DNA from: Solirubrobacterales bacterium
Lineage (GTDB): Bacteria > Actinomycetota > Thermoleophilia > Solirubrobacterales > Solirubrobacteraceae
DNA length: 10,346 nt
Assembly (NCBI GenBank): GCA_003244035.1
Contig: QHBV01000233.1
Location: forward strand, 1 to 10,346
Direction: 5' to 3'
The position numbers and the translations under genes were made by a program. Under the pieces are notes generated by a model, which did no database searches, was not told the DNA's origin, and worked only from the letters and a program-made list of their open reading frames with translations. Below, piece after piece: positions 1 to 7,187 of this stretch. How positions within the stretch are numbered: the first letter of the stretch is position 1; every line of letters begins with the position of its first letter.

Positions 1-115
1 CGTCGTCGACGACGATCACCTCCCACTCGCCATCGAAGTCCTGTCCGGCAACCCCCGCCAGCGACCAGGCGATCGTCGCAGCGGCGTTCCGGGCCGGGAT
101 GATGACGCTGATCAA
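1..115 (-). CDS. Family 2 glycosyltransferase, N-terminal fragment (rest lies beyond the window)
   Basis: Only the first 38 codons are present; the gene runs off the left edge. The protein opens with ISVIIPARNAAATI and reaches EVIVVDD, the first beta strand and the nucleotide-binding VVDD strand of a GT-A fold family 2 glycosyltransferase. Enzymes of this family transfer a sugar from a nucleotide-sugar at the inner face of the membrane. The start is taken as TTG at 115-113, because that frame meets a stop upstream at 142-140 with no ATG or GTG between, and the family usually begins directly at this strand. It diverges from the methyltransferase at 134 with only 18 bp between them. Acceptor and donor cannot be judged from this piece. 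Confidence 0.8.
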   Translation of the reverse strand, partial: MISVIIPARNAAATIAWSLAGVAGQDFDGEWEVIVVDD

Positions 116-121
116 GCCGTG

Positions 122-127
122 TAGGTT
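122..127 (+). promoter_or_regulatory. Putative -10 box for a leaderless transcript of the methyltransferase at 134
   Basis: TAGGTT matches the actinobacterial TANNNT -10 pattern and occupies -12 to -7 relative to the A of the ATG at 134. Transcription would therefore start on or next to the start codon. No Shine-Dalgarno sequence precedes this ATG. No -35 element is recognised. Confidence 0.45.
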
Positions 128-133
128 GACATC

Positions 134-850
134 ATGAGCTCACGCGGAGTCGAGCGATTCTGGGATCGGCGGGCTCGCGAGGACGCCTTCTTCTTCGTCG
201 ACACCCGCCAGCGCTTCAAGGCCCCCGAGCTCGCACGCTTCTGGCAGGACGGCGAGCGAGCGCTGTCGGTGATCCTCGAGCAGCTCGGAATCGAACTGTC
301 CGGCGAGGAGCGGGTGGTCGAGGTTGGCTGCGGGGTCGGCCGCCTGACCCGCGCCCTGGCCGGTCGGGTGAGTGAGGTACACGCACTCGACGTCTCGCGG
401 GAGATGCTCGCACTGGCCGCGGAGCACAATTCGGGACTTCAGAACGTGCGCTGGGTGCACGGCGACGGTCGAAGCCTGCGTCCACTGCAGGACGCAGGCT
501 TCGACGCCTGTCTGTCCTACGTCGTCTTCCAGCACCTCCCAGATCCAGCGATGACGCTCGGGTACATCCGCGAGATGGCCCGGGTGCTGCGGCCGCGGGG
601 ATGGGCCGCGTTCCAGGTCTCCACCGACCCCGCCGTCCATCGCCCGCGCCGGGGCGCCGGTAGCCAGCTCGCGCGGCTGCGAGCGCTCGCCGGACGCGGG
701 CCCAGGGGCCAGCACGATCCCGCGTGGCTCGGCTCGGCGGTGACCGTCGAGTCGCTCCAGGCGACAGCCGAGGACTCTGGACTGGAGATCGAACGGCTGC
801 TGGGTCCGGGGACGCAGTTCTGCCTCGTGCTCGCGCGGCGCCGCCCCTGA
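134..850 (+). CDS. Class I SAM-dependent methyltransferase
   Basis: A 238-residue protein with the order of a Rossmann-fold methyltransferase. Motif I is VVEVGCGVGR at residues 61-70, the acidic SAM-ribose residue is D86 in HALDVS, a GD pair follows at 110-111, motif IV is FDACLSYVVFQHLPDP at 123-138, and VLRPRGW at 151-157 is the usual post-motif turn. The N-terminal piece RFWDRRAREDAFFFVDTR resembles that of methyltransferases found in glycan clusters. The substrate is unknown; a sugar hydroxyl is a reasonable guess from context. There is no signal peptide or membrane segment, so it should act in the cytoplasm. ATG at 134 has no Shine-Dalgarno but a well-placed TANNNT box. The TSUP gene follows 29 bp downstream and may be co-transcribed. 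Confidence 0.88.
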   Translation: MSSRGVERFWDRRAREDAFFFVDTRQRFKAPELARFWQDGERALSVILEQLGIELSGEERVVEVGCGVGRLTRALAGRVSEVHALDVSREMLALAAEHNSGLQNVRWVHGDGRSLRPLQDAGFDACLSYVVFQHLPDPAMTLGYIREMARVLRPRGWAAFQVSTDPAVHRPRRGAGSQLARLRALAGRGPRGQHDPAWLGSAVTVESLQATAEDSGLEIERLLGPGTQFCLVLARRRP

Positions 851-879
851 CGCCGGTCCTGCAGCGCCTCGGCTGAACG

Positions 880-1707
880 ATGTTCACCCCCACGACAGCC
901 CTGCTGCTCGTGCTGCTCGGCTTCGCCGTAGGCGGGTTCGGCACCCTCGTCGGTGCCGGCGGAGGGTTCATCCTGACTCCGGTGCTGCTCGTCCTGTATC
1001 CGCACGATTCACCCGCGAGGATCACCGCGATCAGCCTGGTCGTCGTGTTCTTCAACGCCCTATCGGGTTCCGCCGCGTACGCGCGCCAGCGGCGGATCGA
1101 CTATCGCTCGGGACTCGCGTTCGCGGCCGCCGCGCTGCCAGGGTCGGTCGCCGGCGCGCTTCTTGTCCGCCTCGCGCCCCTGCGGCTGTTCGACCTGCTG
1201 ATGGGCGCGGTGCTCGCGGCGCTTGCCGCGTGGCTGACCAACGCCAGCCGCGAGGTCGAGCCCGCGCAGCCGTCGGGACGGCTCACCGAACGCGTGTTGA
1301 CCGACCGCGCCGGTCATCGGCATCGCTATCAAGTCGCCGTTCGCCGTGGCGTGACCTACAGCGTCGGGGTCGGCTTCGCCTCGAGCTTCTTCGGCATCGG
1401 CGGCGGGATCATTCACGTGCCGCTGATGGTCGGCGCCCTGGGCTTCCCCACCCATCTCGCCACCGCGACCTCACACTTCGTACTGACCTTCATGGCCGCC
1501 ACGGGCACCATCACCCATGCGCTCGCGGGAACTTTCAGCCACGGCACCGGGCTGCGCCGTACCGCCGCGCTGTCAGTGGGCGTCATCGCCGGCGCCCAGG
1601 TCGGGGCCCACGTCTCCCAGCGAGTCAGCGGACCTGGGATCCAGCGCCTGCTCGCACTCGGATTGCTCGCGCTCGCGATCCGGCTCGCGCTCGCGGGCGT
1701 CGGTTGA
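880..1707 (+). CDS. TauE/SafE (TSUP) family membrane permease
   Basis: A 275-residue, very hydrophobic protein built from two homologous halves, as in TSUP transporters. The signature glycine-rich loop appears twice: GTLVGAGGGFILTP at residues 21-34 and SSFFGIGGGIIHVP at 168-181. A hydrophilic loop at about 121-157 joins the halves. Roughly seven or eight membrane segments are visible. Members move small anions such as sulfite, sulfoacetate or other organosulfur compounds, but the substrate cannot be told from sequence. Length is normal for the family. No Shine-Dalgarno or -10 box is seen before the ATG, so it may be read from the promoter of the methyltransferase upstream. It has no clear role in the surrounding glycan genes. 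Confidence 0.92.
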   Translation: MFTPTTALLLVLLGFAVGGFGTLVGAGGGFILTPVLLVLYPHDSPARITAISLVVVFFNALSGSAAYARQRRIDYRSGLAFAAAALPGSVAGALLVRLAPLRLFDLLMGAVLAALAAWLTNASREVEPAQPSGRLTERVLTDRAGHRHRYQVAVRRGVTYSVGVGFASSFFGIGGGIIHVPLMVGALGFPTHLATATSHFVLTFMAATGTITHALAGTFSHGTGLRRTAALSVGVIAGAQVGAHVSQRVSGPGIQRLLALGLLALAIRLALAGVG

Positions 1708-1772
1708 CCGAGCGTTCGATCAGCTCAAGGTCACGCTCGCCGCGTACGAGGAGTGGCTGGAGCTGACGCCGC
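1708..1772. other. Gap between two convergent genes; no terminator recognised
   Basis: These 65 bases separate the TSUP stop from the flippase stop. No hairpin followed by a T-run is seen on either strand; the only inverted pair noticed, CAGCTC and GAGCTG, has a loop of more than 30 bases. One plus-strand frame stays open to 1783 but has no start codon. Confidence 0.4.
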
Positions 1773-3344
1773 TCAACGCGTGAACGTCGGAGCGCCGACG
1801 GAGGTCTCGGGCTCCGACATCAGCGAGCGGCCACCGACCAGGTAGCCGATCGCTTCGCGCACGAGCGCGCCCTCGAACAGCCAGGTCGCGGCGACCGTGA
1901 CCAGCGCGTACGCGGTCAGGTCGCCCAGCGCAAACGCGAACGTCCGCTGGCCGTGCTCGAACTGGCGCATGAGCAGGACCACGGCCACAGCCGGCAGCGT
2001 CGGGAGCACCGCGCGAGCCGCGTGGCGCACGAACGCAAACCCCTCGAACAGCCGGCTCAGGTACCACGCCCGCAGCACAAGGTGAACGACCGCACCGGCC
2101 GCGATCCCGACCGCCAGGCCAGTCAGGCCATCGACGAACATGAGCGGAATGCCCGTCCCCAGCATCGTCACCGTGGAGGCGACGGTGACGATCGCGAGCG
2201 GCATCGTATGGGCACGGGCGCGGAAGTAATCGTCCCAGTTGAAGCCGATGTGGCTGATCGCGGCGACGATGCCGGTGATCTGCAGCAGGCCGACGGCGGG
2301 GCGCCACTTCTCCCCAAGCGCAAAGTGAACCAAGTCGCCGGCGAACAGCGCCAGGCCGGCCCCGAACGGCATCGCCCACATCAGCGCCAGGCGGTTTGAC
2401 TTCACGAACGACTCGCGCAGCAGATCGAGCCGCGTCTGGATCGCGCAGATCGCCGGATACAGCGTCCCGCTGACGAGGTCGTCGACGCGAGTAGCGAACG
2501 CTGTGATGGTCCCCGCCAGCGCGATCGCGCCCACGCCCGCCAGCCCGAGATGGGCGTTGGCGGCGATCACAGTGCCATTGGCGAGCAGGATCGTGCACAC
2601 GGTCGCGACCAGGATCGGTCCCGAGAAGGACGCGTAGAGCCGCAGCGAGCCCCTGTCGTAGCGCCACCTGAGCGCAAACGGCGAGCTTATGATCGCCGCC
2701 AGCGCGCCGGCCCAGGCCCCGGCCACCACCCCGATCGCAAGCGCCCAGTAGCCGGCCCCCGCGATCGCCAGGACGATCGCGACGACGAATCCCACGACCG
2801 GCTCGATCGCCGACAGCGAGCGCTGACGCACGAAGTTCATGTCCCGGTAGTAGACCCAGAACGGCGCCTGCAGCGCGCCCGCCACCAGCATCGTGAGCAA
2901 GACCAGGCCCGGTGGGACCAGATCCCAGTGCCCGTAGACGACCGCGACCACCGGCAGCGCCGCCGCAATCGGGACCATCGCCGCGGCGGTCATCAGCAAC
3001 TCCAGCGTGAACGCCTTCTGAAACGCGAGCTCCTGGTCTGCCTCGTCCTGCTGGAGGTACTTGTCGCTGACGCCGACGACCTTGAGCCGTGCCAGCACCC
3101 CGAGCGAGACGACCAGAACTCCCCACACGCCGTAGTCCGAACGCGTCAGCAGGGCCGCCAGCACCAATCCGCGCAGCAGCCCGAGGCCGCTGATGCCGAC
3201 GTCGAAGACCGTGTTGACAAGCACCCCGCGCGCCGCGAACATCCGCAGCGAGAGCCCGCGCGTGTCGATGCTCCGGGTGACCGTGCTCGCCGCCCGCGGA
3301 TCGCCGAGCACACTGTCTGCCGGTTCCGGGCTCGGGTCCGTCAC
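1773..3344 (-). CDS. Wzx-like polysaccharide flippase (oligosaccharide flippase / MOP superfamily)
   Basis: A 523-residue polytopic membrane protein with about twelve hydrophobic segments. It carries features of WzxC-like flippases: the LLTRSDYGVWG loop at residues 65-75, the FQKAFTLELL segment near 108-117, the QAPFWVYYRDMNF stretch at 159-171, and a central EKWRPAVGLLQI loop at 345-356. Such proteins flip undecaprenyl-linked oligosaccharides to the outer face for polymerisation. GTG at 3344 is chosen because a TANNNT box sits at -15 to -10 and the frame further upstream only mirrors the opposite-strand gene. ATG at 3242 (residue 35) is an alternative that would drop a polar N-terminal tail. 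It diverges from the sulfatase-fold gene at 3390. Confidence 0.88.
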   Translation of the reverse strand: MTDPSPEPADSVLGDPRAASTVTRSIDTRGLSLRMFAARGVLVNTVFDVGISGLGLLRGLVLAALLTRSDYGVWGVLVVSLGVLARLKVVGVSDKYLQQDEADQELAFQKAFTLELLMTAAAMVPIAAALPVVAVVYGHWDLVPPGLVLLTMLVAGALQAPFWVYYRDMNFVRQRSLSAIEPVVGFVVAIVLAIAGAGYWALAIGVVAGAWAGALAAIISSPFALRWRYDRGSLRLYASFSGPILVATVCTILLANGTVIAANAHLGLAGVGAIALAGTITAFATRVDDLVSGTLYPAICAIQTRLDLLRESFVKSNRLALMWAMPFGAGLALFAGDLVHFALGEKWRPAVGLLQITGIVAAISHIGFNWDDYFRARAHTMPLAIVTVASTVTMLGTGIPLMFVDGLTGLAVGIAAGAVVHLVLRAWYLSRLFEGFAFVRHAARAVLPTLPAVAVVLLMRQFEHGQRTFAFALGDLTAYALVTVAATWLFEGALVREAIGYLVGGRSLMSEPETSVGAPTFTR

Positions 3345-3389
3345 TGGAGCGCGATCGTAGCGGCCGCGCAGGGCTACGCTGTCGGCACG
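3345..3389. promoter_or_regulatory. Bidirectional promoter region between flippase and sulfatase-fold gene
   Basis: The 45-bp gap holds one TANNNT box for each direction: TACGAT on the minus strand at 3359-3354 and TACGCT on the plus strand at 3375-3380. Each lies at -15 to -10 from its own start codon, so both transcripts would have leaders of only a few bases. No TTGACA-like -35 hexamer is seen at normal spacing. No Shine-Dalgarno precedes either start. Confidence 0.45.
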
Positions 3390-4841
3390 ATGCGACCGAA
3401 CATCCTGCTGGTCGTCCTCGACGCCGCCCGCCGCGATGCCGTGCAGCCATACGGCACGGCGCCCGCGAGCACGCCGGCGATCGCGCAGCTTGCCTCGCGC
3501 GGGCACGCGCTGCAGCGCGCCTACGCGACCGCGAGCTGGACGCTTCCCTCGCACGCGTCGATGTTCACGGGCCTGCTGCCCGGCGTGCTCGGCCTTCGCC
3601 AGGCGCCCGAGGGGACGCCGCAGAGCGCCCGCCCGGCACTCAGGCGGGTCGCGGAGCGCCTGCTCGCGCAGGTGCTCCGCGAGACGGGCTATGAGACTCA
3701 GGCTTGGAGCACCAACCTGTGGGCCTCTCCGTTTGCCGGCTTCGACATCGGCTTCGATCGCTTTCGCTACGTCACGAGCGGACGTGACGAGCGCATGAAC
3801 GCGCTCCTCGGGGAGGGACCCCGCGCGCGGGCCGCGTGGGTCAGCGAAGGACTGCGCTCGCGCGCCGATGACGGCGCCGCCGAGGTCGGGCGCGAGCTGC
3901 GCGACGCGATCTCGAGCTGGACCGGGCAGCCGGCGTTCTGGTTCGTGAACTTGACCGAGTGCCATTCTCCGTACCTGCCCCCGCGCCCGTGGAACGACCT
4001 GGCCCCGCGCGAGCGCATCGGCGCAGCGCTGGACGCCCAGCGACACCTGAGCTTCCAGTCGATCTGCCTGTACGTTGCCGGGGCGCACCAGATCCCAGAT
4101 GCCGCCCTGAAGCGCATGCACCACCTGTATGTGCGTGCCATCAGCTACATGGACAACTGGCTCGCGGGCGTGCTCGAAGCGCTCGATCGTCGCGGCATCC
4201 TCGAGCAGACACTCGTGATCGTGACCTCCGACCACGGCGAGAACTTCGGCGAGGGCGGACTGATCGCCCACGGCTTCTCGCTCGACGAGCGCCTGATCTC
4301 CGTGCCGCTGGTGATGGCCGGCCCGGGAGCCTGCGACCGCGAGAGAGTCTTCAGCCTCACCGAGCTGCCGGCGCTGATCGCCGGCGCAGCCGGCCTCGAG
4401 CGCCATCCGTGGGCGACGGGCGAGCTCCCGCAGGGCATCGCGGTCGCACAGTACGAGCCGATCGGAGGCAGGACAAACGCTCAAATCCTCGACTTCGCCG
4501 CCAAGTGGGGCCTGGCCGACCGCGGGATCGACCGGCTGACGGCCAGCTTCACTTGCGCCACCGACGGTGAGCACAAGCTCGTGATCTCAGACGGCGTCGA
4601 GTCGCTCTACGACCTGCGCGCGGACCCTGGCGAGCGCGAGCCCCTGCCAGCGGCCGGCGCCGACGGCGCCGCACTCGCCGCGCTCCGCTCCGCGCTGGAG
4701 CATCCGGCGGTGACGGGCCCCTCGCCGAGCCCCGCCCCCGCTCCTGCCCCAGCCGAGCCCTCGCCGCCGCCCGAGCTGGAAGCCACCGAGGAGGAGCTCG
4801 CCACGATCGAGCGGCAGCTGAAGCTGCTCGGCTACATGTGA
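3390..4841 (+). CDS. Sulfatase-fold (alkaline phosphatase superfamily) hydrolase or transferase with Thr nucleophile
   Basis: A 483-residue soluble-looking protein. The first strand NILLVVLDAARRD supplies metal ligand D11. The nucleophile segment WTLPSHASMFTG at residues 50-61 has T51 where sulfatases have Cys or Ser, and His where they have Arg. ECHSPYLPP at 190-198 resembles the HxPY loop, and TSDHGENFGEGGLIAHG at 279-295 gives D281, H282 and H294. Formylglycine cannot form here. The Thr arrangement is like nucleotide pyrophosphatases and LtaS/EptA-type enzymes, so phosphate ester or phosphodiester chemistry is more likely than sulfate removal. No signal peptide or membrane segment is seen. 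Residues about 441-461 form a Pro/Ala-rich linker, followed by a short helix ending LKLLGYM, a tail common in this family. The start is ATG at 3390. Confidence 0.85.
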   Translation: MRPNILLVVLDAARRDAVQPYGTAPASTPAIAQLASRGHALQRAYATASWTLPSHASMFTGLLPGVLGLRQAPEGTPQSARPALRRVAERLLAQVLRETGYETQAWSTNLWASPFAGFDIGFDRFRYVTSGRDERMNALLGEGPRARAAWVSEGLRSRADDGAAEVGRELRDAISSWTGQPAFWFVNLTECHSPYLPPRPWNDLAPRERIGAALDAQRHLSFQSICLYVAGAHQIPDAALKRMHHLYVRAISYMDNWLAGVLEALDRRGILEQTLVIVTSDHGENFGEGGLIAHGFSLDERLISVPLVMAGPGACDRERVFSLTELPALIAGAAGLERHPWATGELPQGIAVAQYEPIGGRTNAQILDFAAKWGLADRGIDRLTASFTCATDGEHKLVISDGVESLYDLRADPGEREPLPAAGADGAALAALRSALEHPAVTGPSPSPAPAPAPAEPSPPPELEATEEELATIERQLKLLGYM

Positions 4842-4866
4842 TTCGATGCCGAGCCGGCGCGAGAAG

Positions 4867-5739
4867 TCAAGTCTCGAGCCATAGTGAGGACCCGTACGCG
4901 ATTCGGGGCAAACTCGCCCGGTCCCACGCAGCGTCGAGTCTCACGCGGATCGTCGGCTCGGTGGCACAGAAGTGGCTTGCGAATGCCAGGCGCACCCTGT
5001 CACCGGCCCCGAGCAGCCAAGCGGCAAGAAGGTATTGCTCGGAGTACCAGCGACCCCCAAGCCACCACGGGTAGTCGTCCGGTAGAAAGACGTCGTGGAT
5101 CCCCACGAGCACGCCTCCCGGAAGCGCCGGCAGCACATCCAGGAAGAACGTGACCACGTCGGAATTTGTCAGAGCACAGTGAGAGGAATCGACGAGGAGC
5201 ACGTCGCCCGCTTCCAAGGCAGCCACGCGAGACGGGTCAGCCTGCTCCAACGGCACCCGGATGACTTCATCGCAGACAAGGTCGACATCCGCGCGCGGCG
5301 CGGGGTCGACCGACAAGATCCGCGTAGGAAGTCCTCCATCGCGGATCGCCCGCGCCGCGAACAGAGTCGAATTCCCGGACCCCACCTCGTGATAGCGGGA
5401 CGGCCGGCGTACGCGGATCAACGAGTAGAGCGCGGCAGCATCCACCCCGGTGAAGTAATCCTGCCCCCAATAGGGTTCTCCGGGGTCGGTGCCGAGGAGC
5501 GGAATGCGCGCGAGATCAGACCCATAGCGCTCGATCAGCTCGATTGTCGCTCGGTAGCGGTCTGCGTTGCGAACCAGCAGATCATGCAGAGCGAGGTTCG
5601 GTGGAGACCCCCAGCCCCAACGCATACGGGTCTGATCAGGCGGCGGGTACTCGAGCAGAATCGGATGTCCTCCCGAGAGTCGTTGGGCCGCGCGCAGCGC
5701 GAGAGCACCTAATCGCTCGCGCCGGGTGGGCCTTGACAT
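4867..5739 (-). CDS. Class I SAM-dependent methyltransferase (Methyltransf_24-like)
   Basis: A 290-residue protein with a roughly 110-residue N-terminal part and a C-terminal SAM domain. YHEVGSGNST at residues 116-125 is motif I, SVDP at 143-146 gives the acidic residue, DVLLVDSSH at 179-187 is the next core strand, and GIHDVFLPDDYP at 213-224 follows. This order, with DSSH and HDVF, resembles Methyltransf_24 and cephalosporin-hydroxylase-like proteins in glycan and natural-product loci. The substrate is unknown. The ATG at 5739 has AAGGA only one base upstream, too close for a normal ribosome site. Base composition is lower in GC than the neighbours (58-68% in four 60-base lines counted by hand). 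It ends 25 bp from the convergent sulfatase-fold gene. Confidence 0.82.
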   Translation of the reverse strand: MSRPTRRERLGALALRAAQRLSGGHPILLEYPPPDQTRMRWGWGSPPNLALHDLLVRNADRYRATIELIERYGSDLARIPLLGTDPGEPYWGQDYFTGVDAAALYSLIRVRRPSRYHEVGSGNSTLFAARAIRDGGLPTRILSVDPAPRADVDLVCDEVIRVPLEQADPSRVAALEAGDVLLVDSSHCALTNSDVVTFFLDVLPALPGGVLVGIHDVFLPDDYPWWLGGRWYSEQYLLAAWLLGAGDRVRLAFASHFCATEPTIRVRLDAAWDRASLPRIAYGSSLWLET

Positions 5740-5823
5740 GTCCTTGGAGGGACGTGGAGCCCTCGGATCTAGTCCCTGTCCCCTGGCGCCTTCCCTGAAC
5801 GAATCGCTAATAGGCCCCGGCCC
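5740..5823. other. 84-bp intergenic gap, relatively AT-rich, no clear signal
   Basis: This lies between the compact sulfatase-fold gene and the methyltransferase downstream on the minus strand. A GC-rich imperfect palindrome (5813-5823) directly follows the upstream stop but has no T-run after it. No TANNNT box is found at leaderless spacing before 5739. It may hold a promoter for the lower-GC gene, but none is convincing. Confidence 0.3.
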
Positions 5824-6681
5824 TCATCGCAGGAGCCCCTCGACGAACGGAACCTCGAGCACCTTTTCGTGGGCGATCGGACCGTGCCCGAAGTACCCCT
5901 CCTCGCCGAACAGCTCGCCGTGATCCGAGGTCACGATCAGCCAGGTGTTGGGCGGCAGTCGTGCCAGCAACCGCTCGAGCACGCCGTCGAGGTACTCGAG
6001 CGCCGCGATCTGGCGCTCGTGCAGCGCGGCAAGCGTCGCCTCGTCGAAGCGCTCGGCGACCTCGCCACCCTCCCGGCGGATGTCGTCGAGCTTCTTGAAC
6101 ACCCCGTGAACACCCGAGATGTGCGGCAGGTCGCTCGAGTCCTGGCCAGGGTAGGCGTATGGATAGTGCGTCTCGCCGACGTTCAGCAGCCAGAACGATG
6201 GACGCTCCTCGTCGAAGCTGAGCTGGTCGAGTATCGCCGCCATGTCGTTGTGGCAGGGCATCAGCTCGTATGAGTCGAAGTCCCGGTTGATCGGGGTGAA
6301 CTTGTTGAGCACCGGCATCGACACGCGGGCGTGGGTCCGGTAGCCGAGCGTGTGCTTCAGGTATGTAGGCAGGAAAATCGAGGGGAGCAGCTTCTTGAAC
6401 TCCATGTCAGGCACGCCGAGCCGCTCGCTGTAGCGCAGGAAGTCCTGCTTGTAGTACTCGGAGGCGTACACGTGCGCGGGGCTCGTGTGCGGCAGCAGCC
6501 CCATCAGCAGGTTGTAGTGCGACGGAGCGGTCCAGGACGCATAGCTGAAGCGTCGCTGCAGCTCCCCGAGCCCCGACAGGCTCTTTGGCTTGGCCGCCAG
6601 CCAGCTGTCGTAGCGCAGGCTGTCGAGGATCACCACGACGAAGTTGCGTGCGCCCAGCGGTGGGTCGGGCGGCGCGGTCAC
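5824..6681 (-). CDS. Compact sulfatase-fold (alkaline phosphatase superfamily) protein with Thr nucleophile
   Basis: A 285-residue protein. NFVVVILDSLRYDS at residues 13-26 gives D20, the nucleophile segment WTAPSHYNLLMG at 50-61 gives T51, VGETHYPYAYPG at 168-179 resembles the HxPY loop, and TSDHGELFGEEGYFGHGP at 251-268 gives D253, H254 and H266. As in the longer relative at 3390, Thr replaces the formylglycine precursor and His replaces Arg. T-x-P-S-H-Y is close to the TFPNHY motif of nucleotide pyrophosphatases. It stops about 20 residues after the metal-binding loop, so it lacks the usual C-terminal subdomain. GTG at 6681 overlaps the stop of the preceding truncated methyltransferase as GTGA, which suggests coupled translation. 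No signal peptide is seen. Confidence 0.83.
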   Translation of the reverse strand: MTAPPDPPLGARNFVVVILDSLRYDSWLAAKPKSLSGLGELQRRFSYASWTAPSHYNLLMGLLPHTSPAHVYASEYYKQDFLRYSERLGVPDMEFKKLLPSIFLPTYLKHTLGYRTHARVSMPVLNKFTPINRDFDSYELMPCHNDMAAILDQLSFDEERPSFWLLNVGETHYPYAYPGQDSSDLPHISGVHGVFKKLDDIRREGGEVAERFDEATLAALHERQIAALEYLDGVLERLLARLPPNTWLIVTSDHGELFGEEGYFGHGPIAHEKVLEVPFVEGLLR

Positions 6682-7142
6682 GTCCGTGCCACGGGGCGTA
6701 CCCGCCACGCCAAGTGGGGGAAGTCGAATTCGCCAACGCGATCGCTGGACAGGTCGTATACGTTCAGCTCGCGGCGCTCTACACGGGATCCCAGCGCCTC
6801 CTTGGCGAGCGTGAATGTCCCACGCGCGTTCACGCTGTTGCCGGCGTCGGTGTATGTCTCGTCGGGATCGAGCAGGCGCGTCCGCGCCGGCCAGTCCCAT
6901 TGGCGCGTGTCGTCGACATCGATCCCCACGACCTCCGAGGCGCCGCGACGCTCGAGCTCAAAGGCCCAGAAGCCATTCATCGTGCCGATATCGAGGCAAC
7001 GCCTTCCCTGCGGCGACGGGAACGGCAGCCGGGCGGGAGCAGCGCGGGTGTCGACGTAGCCGGCAGTCACGACGCCTTCGCCGAGCTCGAGCGTGTGATA
7101 CCACCGGAGCGTGCCGGCACGCTCGGCGAGGCTTGGCAACAC
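6678..7142 (-). CDS. Truncated CmoB-like SAM methyltransferase, probably non-functional
   Basis: A 154-residue product that matches the N-terminal half of its neighbour at 7188-7949. It keeps WYHTLELGEGVVTAG at residues 14-28, motif I LDIGTMNGFWAFE at 50-62, the ribose-binding acid in GIDVDD at 73-78 and TLAKEALGSRVER at 111-123. Similarity stops after GEFD at 137-140; the paralogue goes on for over 110 residues that are absent here in every frame, replaced by 14 unrelated residues and a stop. The pattern fits a deletion, not a frameshift. The core fold would be incomplete, so activity is unlikely, although the SAM-binding half remains. GTG at 7142 has a TANNNT box at -12 to -7. Its stop overlaps the start of the sulfatase-fold gene by four bases. 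Confidence 0.75.
   Translation of the reverse strand: MLPSLAERAGTLRWYHTLELGEGVVTAGYVDTRAAPARLPFPSPQGRRCLDIGTMNGFWAFELERRGASEVVGIDVDDTRQWDWPARTRLLDPDETYTDAGNSVNARGTFTLAKEALGSRVERRELNVYDLSSDRVGEFDFPHLAWRVRPVART
7082..7103. repeat. 22-bp direct repeat, copy 1 (in truncated methyltransferase)
   Basis: Identical by eye to 7865-7886 and encodes WYHTLEL on the minus strand in both genes. It is the longest exact match noticed between the tandem paralogues and is explained by their common ancestry. Confidence 0.7.
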
Positions 7143-7148
7143 GCGGCG

Positions 7149-7154
7149 ACTGTA
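7149..7154 (-). promoter_or_regulatory. Putative -10 box for the truncated methyltransferase
   Basis: On the minus strand TACAGT fills -12 to -7 from the GTG at 7142, the same spacing as the box before the gene at 134. It lies within the 45-bp gap after the full-length paralogue, so the truncated gene and the sulfatase-fold gene may be transcribed without a leader from here as well as by read-through. Confidence 0.4.
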
Positions 7155-7187
7155 ACTGCTCGTGCCCCCGAAAGATGCCCGCCGGGC

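Noticed and set aside
2550..3389. Open extension upstream of the sulfatase-fold gene start at 3390
   Set aside because: The extra 280 residues are highly charged, low in hydrophobics and lie opposite the flippase. The family fold begins at MRPNILLVVLD.
1720..3450. Second long open minus-strand frame over the flippase
   Set aside because: The product is Arg/Gly-rich and featureless, while the overlapping frame gives a coherent twelve-segment flippase.
880..6681. Organosulfur module joining the TSUP permease and the two sulfatase-like genes
   Set aside because: Both sulfatase-like proteins lack the formylglycine precursor, and the permease is not adjacent or co-directional with either as a unit.
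7165..7187. Terminator after the full-length methyltransferase
   Set aside because: A GCCC/GGGC stem of four pairs is followed by only three T in a mixed sequence. This is too weak to call.
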